64,000 bases of DNA from Dyadobacter endophyticus (GTDB lineage: Bacteria; Bacteroidota; Bacteroidia; Cytophagales; Spirosomataceae), in the NCBI RefSeq assembly GCF_014641595.1, contig NZ_BMIA01000001.1, forward strand, positions 992,001 through 1,056,000, written 5' to 3'. Positions 19,304 to 27,710 of the stretch are shown here, one piece after another. Under the pieces are notes generated by a model that did no database searches, had not been told where the DNA came from, and saw only the letters and a list, made by a program, of their open reading frames with translations. Numbering within the stretch: position 1 is the first letter of the stretch; each line of letters begins with the position of its first letter. Position numbers and translations under genes: made by a program.

Positions 19304-19693
19304 ATGAAAGAGCAAAACTGTGAGCAATGGGTGACCGGTTTCATAGAAGACATATGGAATAACAACCGGATTGAGATGTTGTCAAAATATCTGCACGAAG
19401 ATTTTATAGATTATTCGCTTCCCTGTGGCTTACAGAATGCCAAGGGGCTTTCGGCCTACCTGATGGAATTAAAAAAAAATATCTGTCATAAAACTAAAAT
19501 TCAAAAATTAACAGTAATGCAAGATTTAGTGGTGGTTGATTTAAAAATTTTGCTCAGTCCCCTGCCTGACCCTGAGGATATCGAGTTCTGCAACAAAGCC
19601 GGCGAGACTATGAGCGGCTACCGTATGTTTAAGATGTTGGGAAACCAAATAATTGCTCACTGGGAATACCTGGAGCACAGCGTATGCAATTGA
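19304..19693 (+). CDS. NTF2-like / SnoaL-like protein
   Basis: A 129-aa protein with the cone-fold pattern: an N-terminal helix pair (WVTGFIEDIWNNNRIEMLSKYLHEDFIDYS), then strands ending in YRMFKMLGNQIIAHWEYLE. SnoaL-like proteins include cyclases, isomerases and ligand binders, but substrate residues cannot be assigned here. ATG 19304 was preferred to the in-frame TTG at 19283. It is the first of five NTF2-type genes or gene remnants in this part of the window. Confidence 0.7.
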   Translation: MKEQNCEQWVTGFIEDIWNNNRIEMLSKYLHEDFIDYSLPCGLQNAKGLSAYLMELKKNICHKTKIQKLTVMQDLVVVDLKILLSPLPDPEDIEFCNKAGETMSGYRMFKMLGNQIIAHWEYLEHSVCN

Positions 19694-19937
19694 GGATGGG
19701 CTCGTCGAATGTTTAACTAAAGCGAAACTTCACTTTACTAGGCTGACTTTAAATGCGGTTGAACATTCAAATTACAGCGCCATCAACTTTTAGTACTAAA
19801 ATCAGGTATCCAATACCTTATCCGGTATATGCTTATGGCATCACTCCCTGATGTGCTCAATTAAGAAGCAAGCCATAACGGGTCTTGAACGATTAGGTAT
19901 ATTTGCAATAATGTTTTAACCAACAAGATAATTGCTG

Positions 19938-20519
19938 ATGTACAACGTCTTTTTTCAAAAATTCAATCAAAAAGTTTCATTGACAGAACAGGAAGAAAAT
20001 GTCATCAAACAATACCTTACTCCTAAAAAGCTAAGAAAACGCCAATATTTACTTCAGGAAGGGGACATCTGCAAAAGTATCGCACTGGTAGAGAAGGGCG
20101 TGATGCGGAGTTATCTTGTGGATCCGGATGGCCAGGAACATATTACTGCTTTTGCCCTGGAAGGCTGGACCATTGGCGATTTGTCCAGCTTTCACAGCCA
20201 GCTACCTTCGACTCAAAACATTGATGCCCTGGAAGATTGCGAACTGGTCTTGGTCAGCAAATCTGCTCATGATGAACTGCTTAAAACAATGCCCAAGTAT
20301 GAAACATATATCCGGCTTTTGATCACAGACGCCTATATGGCACTTCAAAGAAGAATTCTGAACATGATCAGCTTGTCCTTGGATGATCGTTACAAAGCCT
20401 TTATAGATACCTATCCAAACATCGCCCAACGTGTTCCCCAGCACATGATTGCTTCTTATATGGGCCTATCTCCGGAAACTCTAAGCAGGATCCGGACCCG
20501 GATGAACACCTCAAAATAA
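19938..20519 (+). CDS. Crp/Fnr-family transcriptional regulator
   Basis: A 193-aa protein with an N-terminal cyclic-nucleotide-binding-like beta roll (about 20-130) and a C-terminal helix-turn-helix (MIASYMGLSPETLSRIRTRM). The roll lacks the full cAMP phosphate cassette, so the ligand is unclear, as is usual for this Bacteroidota subgroup. A TATATTTG box (19898-19905) lies 33 bp upstream of ATG 19938. It probably controls the oxidoreductase/NTF2 genes that follow on the same strand. Confidence 0.85.
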   Translation: MYNVFFQKFNQKVSLTEQEENVIKQYLTPKKLRKRQYLLQEGDICKSIALVEKGVMRSYLVDPDGQEHITAFALEGWTIGDLSSFHSQLPSTQNIDALEDCELVLVSKSAHDELLKTMPKYETYIRLLITDAYMALQRRILNMISLSLDDRYKAFIDTYPNIAQRVPQHMIASYMGLSPETLSRIRTRMNTSK

Positions 20520-20585
20520 TAAACCCTTGATTCTAATCAACAATTTTCATTGATCGGAATCAAGATAATTTCTTGTCCAAACGCA

Positions 20586-20617
20586 TTGGCCCACGGGTCT
20601 TGATGCTGGTAGTTTTG
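20586..20617 (+). promoter_or_regulatory. Bacteroidota-type promoter
   Basis: TTG (20586-20588) and TAGTTTTG (20610-20617) are separated by 21 nt, matching the -33/-7 consensus. The oxidoreductase ATG lies 22 nt downstream at 20639, which also supports that start. Confidence 0.6.
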
Positions 20618-20638
20618 TGTATCAAAATCGATACAAAA

Positions 20639-21301
20639 ATGAACACAAAACAAACCATCGCCATTATTGGAGCCACAGGGAATATGGGCTCTGGTATATC
20701 CAAAAATCTTTCCGCCGGTAACTACCGCCTTCTCTTATTCGCAAACGAGCTCAGCAAGTTACAGACGCTCGAGACTGAAATACTGGCAAAAAATCCTACT
20801 GCCGACATTGAACTAAGCGAGTGCCCCACTGAGGCTTCCTGGGAGGCTGACGTCATTATTCTGGCTTTACCTTATCCTGCACAACAGCAGATCGCGGAGA
20901 AAATCAGGGAAGTGGCCAATCAGAAAATTGTGATCAGCATTGCCAATCCGCTTAACGAAACTTATGACGGGCTGGTGACCGCTCCCGATACAAGCGCGGC
21001 TGAAGAACTTCAAAAATTGCTGCCCAACTCGAAAGTTGTAAAAGCATTTAACACGGTCTTTGCAGCCGACTTCGTCCAGCCGGTCATTGCCGAAAAACAA
21101 GCCGATGCATTCATCGCCGGAGATGACCAGGATGCCTTACAAACAGCAAGCGAGCTCGTAGTAACAGCAGGGTTCAATCCCATCATTGCAGGTGGATTGC
21201 ATGTGAGCCGGACGTTGGAAAATATGTCGTTGCTGCTGATCCAGCTGAATATGAAAAATGGGTATAAATGGCTTGCGGGTTGGAAAATATTACACCAATA
21301 G
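20639..21301 (+). CDS. NAD(P)-binding oxidoreductase, F420:NADPH-oxidoreductase-like
   Basis: A 220-aa Rossmann protein. The start IAIIGATGNMGSGIS is the dinucleotide-binding loop, and the later VVKAFNTVFAADF is typical of the F420-dependent NADP reductase / NAD-binding-2 family. The organism group does not make F420, so the true substrate is unknown; an NADPH-dependent reductase is the safe call. ATG 20639 was chosen over upstream in-frame codons because of the promoter and because the fold starts there. It opens a run of enzymes on the plus strand. Confidence 0.8.
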   Translation: MNTKQTIAIIGATGNMGSGISKNLSAGNYRLLLFANELSKLQTLETEILAKNPTADIELSECPTEASWEADVIILALPYPAQQQIAEKIREVANQKIVISIANPLNETYDGLVTAPDTSAAEELQKLLPNSKVVKAFNTVFAADFVQPVIAEKQADAFIAGDDQDALQTASELVVTAGFNPIIAGGLHVSRTLENMSLLLIQLNMKNGYKWLAGWKILHQ

Positions 21302-21340
21302 TCATCACTCTAAATAATTATTAATCATAATAAAACGATC

Positions 21341-21925
21341 ATGAAATTGACATTCATAAAAAATATTGCGCTGACAGCCTCCATTGCAGCAATTCTTGCT
21401 GGGCTATTGAGCTGCCAGACATCGTCTTCACAATCTGAAAGCGCTGCTGTAAACATTGACAGTCTCAAAACAATCGCTTTGAATCTGGCGGCCTCCAATG
21501 ATAGTACTGCCGCTTATCTGAAAACTTTTGACGCATTGGACTTCGATGTATTCAGTAACCAGAAATGGGACCGGTTTAAAGAAAGTCATGCTGAGAATAT
21601 TAAAGTTTATTGGCCCGATGGGCATGTAACAGAAGGCCTGGATAAACATATTTCAGACATGAAAAGCCTTTTTGTATATGCCCCGGACACCCGCATAAAA
21701 GAGCACCCTATCAAATTCGGCTCTGGCGACTACACCATCGTTACGGGCGTGTTTGAGGGCACTTTTACCAAACCAATGCCGATCGGCAATGGAAAATTTA
21801 TTCAGCCAACAGGTAAAGCCTTTAAGTTTCCGATGGCAACCGTTGGCCTCTGGAAAGATGGAGTCATGATCGAGGAACACCTTTTCTGGGACAACGCAAC
21901 CTACAATAAACAAATCGGACTTTAA
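21341..21925 (+). CDS. NTF2-like lipoprotein
   Basis: A 194-aa exported protein. The signal peptide (IALTASIAAILAGLLSC) ends in a lipobox with Cys25. After a Ser-rich linker, the NTF2/SnoaL-like fold (about 45-190) is recognisable, including HVTEGLDKHISDMKSLF and the closing GLWKDGVMIEEHLFWD. It probably sits on a membrane in the periplasm and binds a small molecule. It is 14 nt upstream of the DOPA-dioxygenase-like gene and likely cotranscribed. Confidence 0.75.
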   Translation: MKLTFIKNIALTASIAAILAGLLSCQTSSSQSESAAVNIDSLKTIALNLAASNDSTAAYLKTFDALDFDVFSNQKWDRFKESHAENIKVYWPDGHVTEGLDKHISDMKSLFVYAPDTRIKEHPIKFGSGDYTIVTGVFEGTFTKPMPIGNGKFIQPTGKAFKFPMATVGLWKDGVMIEEHLFWDNATYNKQIGL

Positions 21926-21939
21926 TTGCCAGACATGGT

Positions 21940-22821
21940 ATGCAAAGGAAACAATTCATAAAAACCGCCCTGACAGGCGCAGTGGGGATGAACACTTTAT
22001 CAGAATTTAAGAATTTCACGGCAAGTTTGCCAGCACAGCAACAATTGATGCCTGTCTTGTTTATTGGTCATGGTTCTCCTATGAACGGAATTGAAGATAC
22101 TGCTTTCAGTCGAAGGTGGACACAGATGGCGAAAGAAATTCCAACGCCTTCGGCAGTACTTGTTGTGTCGGCTCACTGGTTCACGCAGGGGACGAAGATC
22201 ACTGCAATGGATTTTCCGGAAACGATTCACGATTTCGGAGCCTTTCCACCAGCGCTATTTGCCGTACAATACCCAGCACCCGGAAATCCGATGCTTGCCA
22301 GGGAAACCGCTACGCTTATCCATTCGGCAAAAGTCGAGCTTGATCATGACTGGGGACTTGACCATGGCACCTGGACAGTGGTCAGACACATGTATCCAGA
22401 TGCAAAAATCCCTGTGCTGCAACTGAGTATCGATTACACTAAGGGGCCTCAATATCATTACGATTTGTCTAAAGAACTTTTGGCCTTGCGTAAAAAGGGG
22501 GTTCTGATCATTGGGAGTGGGAATATGGTACATAATCTGAGAATGGTGGCCTGGGATAAGATCAACCAATCTGGTTATGGCTACGATTGGGCACTTAGCA
22601 TCAATGAAAAATTTAAGTCGCTCATCACAGAAAATGATCACCGTCCTTTGATTAATTATTCGCAAATGGGCCGGGAGGCCATGTTGGCAATACCTACGCC
22701 AGAACATTATCTACCCTTGATGTACACATTGGGCTTAAGATCAGGCCAGGAAAAAGTTTCCTTCTTTAATGACCAGGCCGTCGGCGGATCGCTTACGATG
22801 ACATCTGTTAAGATTGGATGA
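21940..22821 (+). CDS. ygiD: Extradiol ring-cleavage dioxygenase, YgiD-like
   Basis: A 293-aa member of the LigB/DODA family (4,5-DOPA-extradiol dioxygenase). It shows FIGHGSPMN (His44), SAHW (His79), WGLDHGTWTVVRHMYP and GSGNMVHNLR (His198), which carry the metal ligands and active-site His. Compared with E. coli YgiD it has about 35 extra N-terminal residues (RKQFIKTALTGAVG), resembling an export signal common in Bacteroidota enzymes. It would open catechol-type rings with O2. The next gene overlaps by 4 nt. Confidence 0.85.
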   Translation: MQRKQFIKTALTGAVGMNTLSEFKNFTASLPAQQQLMPVLFIGHGSPMNGIEDTAFSRRWTQMAKEIPTPSAVLVVSAHWFTQGTKITAMDFPETIHDFGAFPPALFAVQYPAPGNPMLARETATLIHSAKVELDHDWGLDHGTWTVVRHMYPDAKIPVLQLSIDYTKGPQYHYDLSKELLALRKKGVLIIGSGNMVHNLRMVAWDKINQSGYGYDWALSINEKFKSLITENDHRPLINYSQMGREAMLAIPTPEHYLPLMYTLGLRSGQEKVSFFNDQAVGGSLTMTSVKIG

Positions 22822-23570
22822 AAATCAAGAGGGAATACATTACAGTCCTCCTACTTGCCCTGGCTATTGCAGGACTATCTTTTAAAGAGATCACTAAAAA
22901 TATTATGGATCAAGATAAAATAATAGCAACCAAAAAATTAGCGCTGGAATACTTGGTTAAGGAGCCAACCCTAAAAACAGCTAAGCGAAAAGGAATCATT
23001 CTGCTCCATGGAGTGGGCAGTAATGAGAAAGATCTGTTTGGGCTGGCAGGTTACTTACCCGAAGATTTTTACATTATTTCTGCAAGAGGCCCCTTTAATT
23101 TGGGAGGCGAACGGTTTGCATGGTATAATGTTGATTTTTCGACCGGGAAACCTGTTTATGATGCCAGACAGGAGGAAATCAGCCGCGACAAAATCCTGAC
23201 ATTTGTTAGGCAGGTGAAATTGGAATACATGCTTAGCGAAGTCTATTTAGGCGGCTTCAGCCAGGGTGCTATCATGAGCTATAGCATTGGTCTGACACAA
23301 CCACAATCCATAAATGGCGTAGTCGCATTAGGTGGCAGGCTGTTAAGTGAAGTTCAGCCGCTAGTAAAAAAGAGCGATGAGCTGAAAGGGTTGAAAGTGT
23401 TTGTAGCGCACGGAAAGCAAGACCAAACGTTGGGTATTTCATACGCGAAAGAAGCCCGGACGTACTTACAAGACTTGGGCGTCCGGCTTTCCTACCACGA
23501 ATATCCCGTCGGTCATCAAATTAATGCGAGCGTCCTCAAAGATCTGCACGACTGGCTCTCATTGGAATAA
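22818..23570 (+). CDS. Alpha/beta hydrolase, phospholipase/carboxylesterase type
   Basis: A 250-aa serine hydrolase. An N-terminal hydrophobic stretch (VLLLALAIAGLSF) suggests export. The core reads ILLHGVGSNEKDL, nucleophile elbow GGFSQGAIMS, Asp in AHGKQDQTLG and His in VGHQINAS, matching the carboxylesterase/lysophospholipase family. Its start overlaps the dioxygenase stop (ATGA), so the two are translated together and may act in one pathway. Substrate unknown. Confidence 0.85.
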   Translation: MKIKREYITVLLLALAIAGLSFKEITKNIMDQDKIIATKKLALEYLVKEPTLKTAKRKGIILLHGVGSNEKDLFGLAGYLPEDFYIISARGPFNLGGERFAWYNVDFSTGKPVYDARQEEISRDKILTFVRQVKLEYMLSEVYLGGFSQGAIMSYSIGLTQPQSINGVVALGGRLLSEVQPLVKKSDELKGLKVFVAHGKQDQTLGISYAKEARTYLQDLGVRLSYHEYPVGHQINASVLKDLHDWLSLE

Positions 23571-23630
23571 CAAACCCCGCGCGCTGAAACCAAGCATGAT
23601 ATTTTTGTAGAGACGTCCCGCTCTCGTAAA

Positions 23631-23709
23631 GGGTCAACACCTTAACATAGTTTAATGGTATTTGTTAAACTATGTTATGAGCTTAATCTAGACATTGACC
23701 CTAATTTTG
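23631..23709 (+). promoter_or_regulatory. Nested perfect palindrome with promoter box
   Basis: An inner inverted repeat has 13-bp perfect arms (TAACATAGTTTAA at 23643-23655 and its complement at 23665-23677). Outer arms GGGTCAA (23631-23637) and TTGACCC (23695-23701) enclose it. A TAATTTTG -7 box (23702-23709) follows immediately, 29 bp before the NTF2-like gene. This looks like an operator for a dimeric regulator, though a hairpin role is possible. Confidence 0.6.
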
Positions 23710-23737
23710 TGATATTGAACGACTTAAATTTAAAAAC

Positions 23738-24079
23738 ATGACAACCAATGAAGTGCTGATGCACCACCTCACTGCTTTTGGCAATAATGACCTTGAAGAG
23801 ATCTTAAAAGACTATACGCCCGCGTCAGAATTATTAACACCAAATGGCCCTTTGAAAGCGTTAGATGCGATCAAGGGCTTCTTTGAAGAATATTTTGCTG
23901 CAATACCAACCGGATCAGCCTTTGAAATGAAACAGCTGACGGTGACGGGAAATGTGGCTTACGTAGCCTGGACAAGTGAGTCGGCTACGTTCAAGTTCCC
24001 AATGGGCACAGACACTTTCTTTATAGAGGATGACAAGATCATATTTCATACTGTGGCCGATTACCGGATTGGCAAATAA
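23738..24079 (+). CDS. NTF2-like (SnoaL) protein
   Basis: A 113-aa cytoplasmic NTF2-like protein, with the N-terminal helices (EVLMHHLTAFGNNDLEEILKDY), the SELLTPNGPLKALDAIKGFFEEY segment, and strands ending in KIIFHTVADYRI. It is the closest of the window's set to the minimal SnoaL-like fold. It has its own promoter region with a large palindrome upstream and a terminator downstream, so it is a single-gene unit under specific control. Confidence 0.75.
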   Translation: MTTNEVLMHHLTAFGNNDLEEILKDYTPASELLTPNGPLKALDAIKGFFEEYFAAIPTGSAFEMKQLTVTGNVAYVAWTSESATFKFPMGTDTFFIEDDKIIFHTVADYRIGK

Positions 24080-24088
24080 TCTAATGTC

Positions 24089-24115
24089 AAGGCCGCTGCA
24101 ATCAGCGGCCTTTTT
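24089..24115 (+). terminator. Rho-independent terminator
   Basis: AAGGCCGCTG (24089-24098) pairs with CAGCGGCCTT (24103-24112) over a 4-nt loop, followed by a T run to 24115. Confidence 0.9.
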
Positions 24116-24145
24116 CATTCATCATTCTTCTAAAAATACTTTATC

Positions 24146-24709
24146 ATGAAAACAATCATCTCTAAAAGCATCTTATTGCTTATGCTCATTGCTGCGGCAT
24201 CCGCTGCCAGCGCTCAGGAATATGTAGCACCAACAAGGCCGGCCCAGACCGGACGTTCTCCGGGGGTGAAAGTGAAGCTTCTGAGTACTAACGGAGAGAC
24301 CAAAACCTACGTTCTTATTTTTTCAAAGAACGACGAGATCGTTTCAGGCCTAACCGAATTTGCACAAAAATACAAAGTCCAAAGTGCACATTATACTGGC
24401 ATTGGAGATGCATTCTCTGCCAAAGTGGGCTTTTTTGACTACGGTCGCAATGAATTTAAAGTTATTCCAATCGGTGAGTCAGAGATTTCATCATTGATGG
24501 GTGACATAGCTGTATTCAATGGCAAGCCCGTCGCACATACTCACATCAACCTGGCCGTTTCTGACGGCACCATTCGGGGTGGGCACCTGCTGGAATGCTT
24601 TGTAGGACCTACATTAGAATTGTTTGTAACCGTGGAGCCCACTCCGTTATACAAAAGACTCAGCCCGGAATTTAAAGCCGGTATCATTGATCCAGCGCTG
24701 GAAAATTAA
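24146..24709 (+). CDS. Exported PPC (DUF296) domain protein
   Basis: A 187-aa protein with a signal peptide (SILLLMLIAAASAASAQ) and a PPC/DUF296 fold (about 45-175). Visible core segments are KTYVLIFSKNDEIVSGL, the HYTGIGDAF turn, and HTHINLAVSDGTIRGGHL, whose His and Gly are the family hallmark. Bacterial PPC proteins are mostly cytoplasmic and of unknown role, so an exported version is unusual. It is 31 nt upstream of the alcohol dehydrogenase and likely cotranscribed with it. Confidence 0.8.
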   Translation: MKTIISKSILLLMLIAAASAASAQEYVAPTRPAQTGRSPGVKVKLLSTNGETKTYVLIFSKNDEIVSGLTEFAQKYKVQSAHYTGIGDAFSAKVGFFDYGRNEFKVIPIGESEISSLMGDIAVFNGKPVAHTHINLAVSDGTIRGGHLLECFVGPTLELFVTVEPTPLYKRLSPEFKAGIIDPALEN

Positions 24710-24740
24710 ATCAGAGGTTTATAACTAAACATTAATCACA

Positions 24741-25853
24741 ATGGAAATAACAGCAGCTGTTGTAAAAGAAAAGGGCAGTGACTTTAAGCTCGAAAAAGTA
24801 AGATTGGATAAACCTGCTTCCGAAGAAGTATTGGTAAAAATAGTAGCAACGGGAATTTGCCATACTGATATGGTAGCCAGAGACTTTGTGATGGGAGCCC
24901 CCGGCTTTCCTGTCATCTTAGGTCACGAAGGAGCAGGTATTATCGAAAGTGTAGGTGAAGATGTGCACCACCTAAAGGCAGGAGATCATGTCGTCTTAAC
25001 TTATGGTTTTTGCGGTGAATGTGAAGTATGCCGTACGGGCAACTCCCCATATTGCTATGAGTTTTTCCAAAGGAATTTCTCAGGTGCTCGCGTAGACGGA
25101 TCTCACAACCACCACGATCATGATGGCAAACCCATTAACCATAACTTTTTTTCCCAGTCCTCCTTTGCAACCTATGCCATTGCACATAAAAACAATGTTA
25201 TTCAGGTGCCAAATGAAGCGCCATTGGAAATACTAGGCCCCTTGGGCTGCGGTATCCAGACAGGTGCCGGTGCAGTGATCAACACCCTGAAAATTAAAGT
25301 GGGCAGTTCGATTGTTATCTCTGGTACGGGGGCTGTGGGGTTAGCTGCTGTGATGGCGGCCAAGGCATCATCAGCAACAACCATTATTGCAGTGGACATC
25401 AATCAGCAAAGGCTTGATTTTTCAAAAGAACTCGGCGCAACCCACACCATCAACAGCCTGAATGAAAACGTAGTTGAACGGATCAAAGCGATACTGCCAA
25501 ACGGAGTGCAGTACGGTGTAGATACTACGGGCAGAAACGACGTGATCAACAATACACTGGCCAGCTTTGCCCCCGTGGGTGAGCTCGCTGTGATTGGTGT
25601 TGCTACCCGTCCAATGGAGCTTGAAACCAACATTTTCCTGACTAAAGGCTATAAAATCAAATTTGTCAACCAGGGAGACAGTGTGCCGCAGGAGTTCATT
25701 CCCAAGCTGATCAAAATGTATCAGAACGGTCAATTCCCGTTTAATAAGCTGATCAAAACATATCCTTTCGAAGAAATCAACCAGGCCGTTGAAGACTCGG
25801 AAAAAGGACGAACCATAAAGAGTGTGTTGCGCATTGGCGAGTACAATGCTTAA
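24741..25853 (+). CDS. Zinc-dependent aryl-alcohol-type dehydrogenase
   Basis: A 370-aa medium-chain alcohol dehydrogenase. Catalytic zinc ligands are Cys40 (ATGICHTD) and the His62/Glu63 pair (ILGHEGAG), and the structural zinc site is the four Cys at 91, 94, 97 and 105. The NAD(P) loop is GTGAVGLAAVMAAK. The pattern fits XylB-like aryl-alcohol dehydrogenases, which interconvert aromatic alcohols and aldehydes; a formaldehyde or other aldehyde substrate is possible. A His-rich loop (GSHNHHDHDGK) is a small oddity. Confidence 0.9.
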   Translation: MEITAAVVKEKGSDFKLEKVRLDKPASEEVLVKIVATGICHTDMVARDFVMGAPGFPVILGHEGAGIIESVGEDVHHLKAGDHVVLTYGFCGECEVCRTGNSPYCYEFFQRNFSGARVDGSHNHHDHDGKPINHNFFSQSSFATYAIAHKNNVIQVPNEAPLEILGPLGCGIQTGAGAVINTLKIKVGSSIVISGTGAVGLAAVMAAKASSATTIIAVDINQQRLDFSKELGATHTINSLNENVVERIKAILPNGVQYGVDTTGRNDVINNTLASFAPVGELAVIGVATRPMELETNIFLTKGYKIKFVNQGDSVPQEFIPKLIKMYQNGQFPFNKLIKTYPFEEINQAVEDSEKGRTIKSVLRIGEYNA

Positions 25854-25868
25854 AATGTTAATCGGATC

Positions 25869-25905
25869 AAAGCCTGCTTCTCTTTTCATTGAAGCAGGCT
25901 TTTTA
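25869..25905 (+). terminator. Rho-independent terminator
   Basis: Perfect 12-bp arms AAAGCCTGCTTC (25869-25880) and GAAGCAGGCTTT (25891-25902) with a T run. It closes the dehydrogenase transcript. Confidence 0.92.
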
Positions 25906-25919
25906 CATAAATATCATTC

Positions 25920-26810
25920 ATGAAAAACAAGCTTCTGACTATCGCACTCTTTCTAGGCATTCACGGCATATCTCTTGCTCAACGGGTTATCGACCTGTCC
26001 AGTGGAAAAGATATTGCCGCCATGCCTGCCAATAACACGGAATTTGTAATGACAGATTCTATTAGCGGTAACCGGACAGTACTTAACGTTACCAAGCCAA
26101 GCCTCACAGTTTACACCCCTAAAAAGGAAATATCCAATAAAACCGCGATTGTTATCTGTCCGGGTGGGGCATTTCATGCGCTTGATATTGATAATGAAGG
26201 CTATTCGGTTGCAAAATTGCTCGTTGCAAAAGGTTACACGGCGATCGTATTAAAGTATAGGTTGGTGCATATCAACATGGAAGCAGCAAACCCGCTGGCA
26301 AAATTGGGGAAACTAGCGAGTGATTTTAAAGTGCTTGAGAATCGAATGGCACCTGATGTGCCGCTGGCGATAGCAGATGGTAGAGCTGCAATTGACTATG
26401 TCAAGAAAAATGCCGCGAAACTTGGAATCAATCCGGCTAAGGTTGGTATTGTTGGATTCTCAGCTGGTGGGACAATAGCTGCCGCAATGGCTTATAGCGA
26501 TGATTCGCAGTCCAGACCTGCGTTTTCCGCTCCAATTTATCCTTATCTTGCTCCGTTCGATCAGCAAGCGGTCCCATCAAACGCGACACCTCTGTTCATT
26601 TCCGTAGCTGCTGATGATGATTTCAAGTTCGATGGCAACAGCGCGAAGCTATATCAGAAATGGAAAGACTCAGGTGCAAGTGCCGAACTTCACATTTATG
26701 CGAAAGGTCACCATGGCTTTGGTACAAAAAAACAAAATCTGCCTGTTGATCAATGGATAGACCGATTTACGGAATGGCTTGCCTTCCTGGGTTATGGTGC
26801 TAAGCAATGA
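25920..26810 (+). CDS. Exported alpha/beta hydrolase (esterase)
   Basis: A 296-aa protein with a signal peptide (LLTIALFLGIHGISLAQ). It shows the esterase/BD-FAE-like pattern CPGGAFHALDIDNEGYSVA (oxyanion region), nucleophile elbow GFSAGGTIAA, Asp in ADDDFKF and His in GHHGFG. Similar secreted enzymes include acetyl-xylan esterases; the exact ester is unknown. It follows a terminator and precedes a bidirectional hairpin, so it is monocistronic. Confidence 0.85.
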   Translation: MKNKLLTIALFLGIHGISLAQRVIDLSSGKDIAAMPANNTEFVMTDSISGNRTVLNVTKPSLTVYTPKKEISNKTAIVICPGGAFHALDIDNEGYSVAKLLVAKGYTAIVLKYRLVHINMEAANPLAKLGKLASDFKVLENRMAPDVPLAIADGRAAIDYVKKNAAKLGINPAKVGIVGFSAGGTIAAAMAYSDDSQSRPAFSAPIYPYLAPFDQQAVPSNATPLFISVAADDDFKFDGNSAKLYQKWKDSGASAELHIYAKGHHGFGTKKQNLPVDQWIDRFTEWLAFLGYGAKQ

Positions 26811-26850
26811 TACGATTGCTTGACAGCTACTGGGTCGCAAAAGATAACAT

Positions 26851-26880
26851 AAAAAACACACCTGCCCAGATGTGTTTTTT
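26851..26880. terminator. Bidirectional terminator
   Basis: AAAAAACACA (26851-26860) and TGTGTTTTTT (26871-26880) are perfect arms with A and T runs on either side, between convergent hydrolase (+) and SDR (-) genes. Confidence 0.85.
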
Positions 26881-26908
26881 GTTAAAATCCCTGGATTTTT
26901 CCATCTGA

Positions 26909-27685
26909 TTACATCGTCATACCACCATCAATTGCAATCGCTTGCCCAGTAATGTGCTTGGCCTGTGCAATGAAAATAACTGCGTCAGCGATGTCTTGCG
27001 GACTCTGGTCGACGCCCTGTGGGATCAGGGCTTTCTTGTTGCGTTCCCAGGATTGCTCCTCTGTTTCACCTTCGAGTTTCCACCGATCTGCTACGCCTCC
27101 TTCTCCGCGCCACATACCGGTTCCAACAATACCGGGACAAATAGCATTAACGGTGATACCATCCATGGCGACCTCTTTGGCGATACTGTTGGTAAAGCCA
27201 ATTACAGCAAATTTAGAAGCAACATAATGCGAAAGGTGAGCCATGCCTATCTTTCCTGCAATGGAAGCCGTATTAATAATGGCCCCCTCTTTTTGAGTCT
27301 TCATAATATCGACTGCGGCCTTCGTACATACAAATACCCCTTTCGCATTAACAGTCATTACACGGTCCCATTCCTCAGGTGTAATCTCTTCAATGCTGCC
27401 AATTCCTACAACTCCGGCATTGTTGACCGATATATCCAGTCTACCGAAAGTTTCAACCGTTTCTTTCAATGCAGCCTTAACCGAATCATAATTGGTTACA
27501 TCGACTACAACACTAATCACTTTGCCTCCTTGCTCTTTCACTGCCTGCACGGTACCTATCAAAAATTCTTCTTTGATATCAGCTGCTACAACCGATGCTC
27601 CTTTACCAAATGCAACAGCGATGGCTTTACCCAAACCGCCGCCAGCACCAGTAACAAAAACTACTTTACCTTTTAAATTTGACAT
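26909..27685 (-). CDS. Short-chain dehydrogenase/reductase (SDR)
   Basis: A 258-aa classical SDR. The cofactor loop is TGAGGGLGKAIA, with NNAGVVG, the catalytic Ser in INTASIAGK and the YVASK Tyr/Lys pair. The C-terminus (GQAIAIDGGMTM) is typical. It oxidises or reduces an alcohol or keto substrate with NAD(P); family members near this type include acetoin/sorbitol-type dehydrogenases. It is the last gene downstream of the NDH-2-like gene on the minus strand, 25 bp apart, and probably cotranscribed. Confidence 0.9.
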   Translation of the reverse strand: MSNLKGKVVFVTGAGGGLGKAIAVAFGKGASVVAADIKEEFLIGTVQAVKEQGGKVISVVVDVTNYDSVKAALKETVETFGRLDISVNNAGVVGIGSIEEITPEEWDRVMTVNAKGVFVCTKAAVDIMKTQKEGAIINTASIAGKIGMAHLSHYVASKFAVIGFTNSIAKEVAMDGITVNAICPGIVGTGMWRGEGGVADRWKLEGETEEQSWERNKKALIPQGVDQSPQDIADAVIFIAQAKHITGQAIAIDGGMTM

Positions 27686-27710
27686 GATATTATAATTTAG
27701 TTGTTAGATT

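Noticed and set aside
26942..27676. 244-codon frame opposite the SDR gene
   Set aside because: The SDR on the minus strand has all catalytic motifs; the antisense product is Cys/Asn-rich and resembles no protein.
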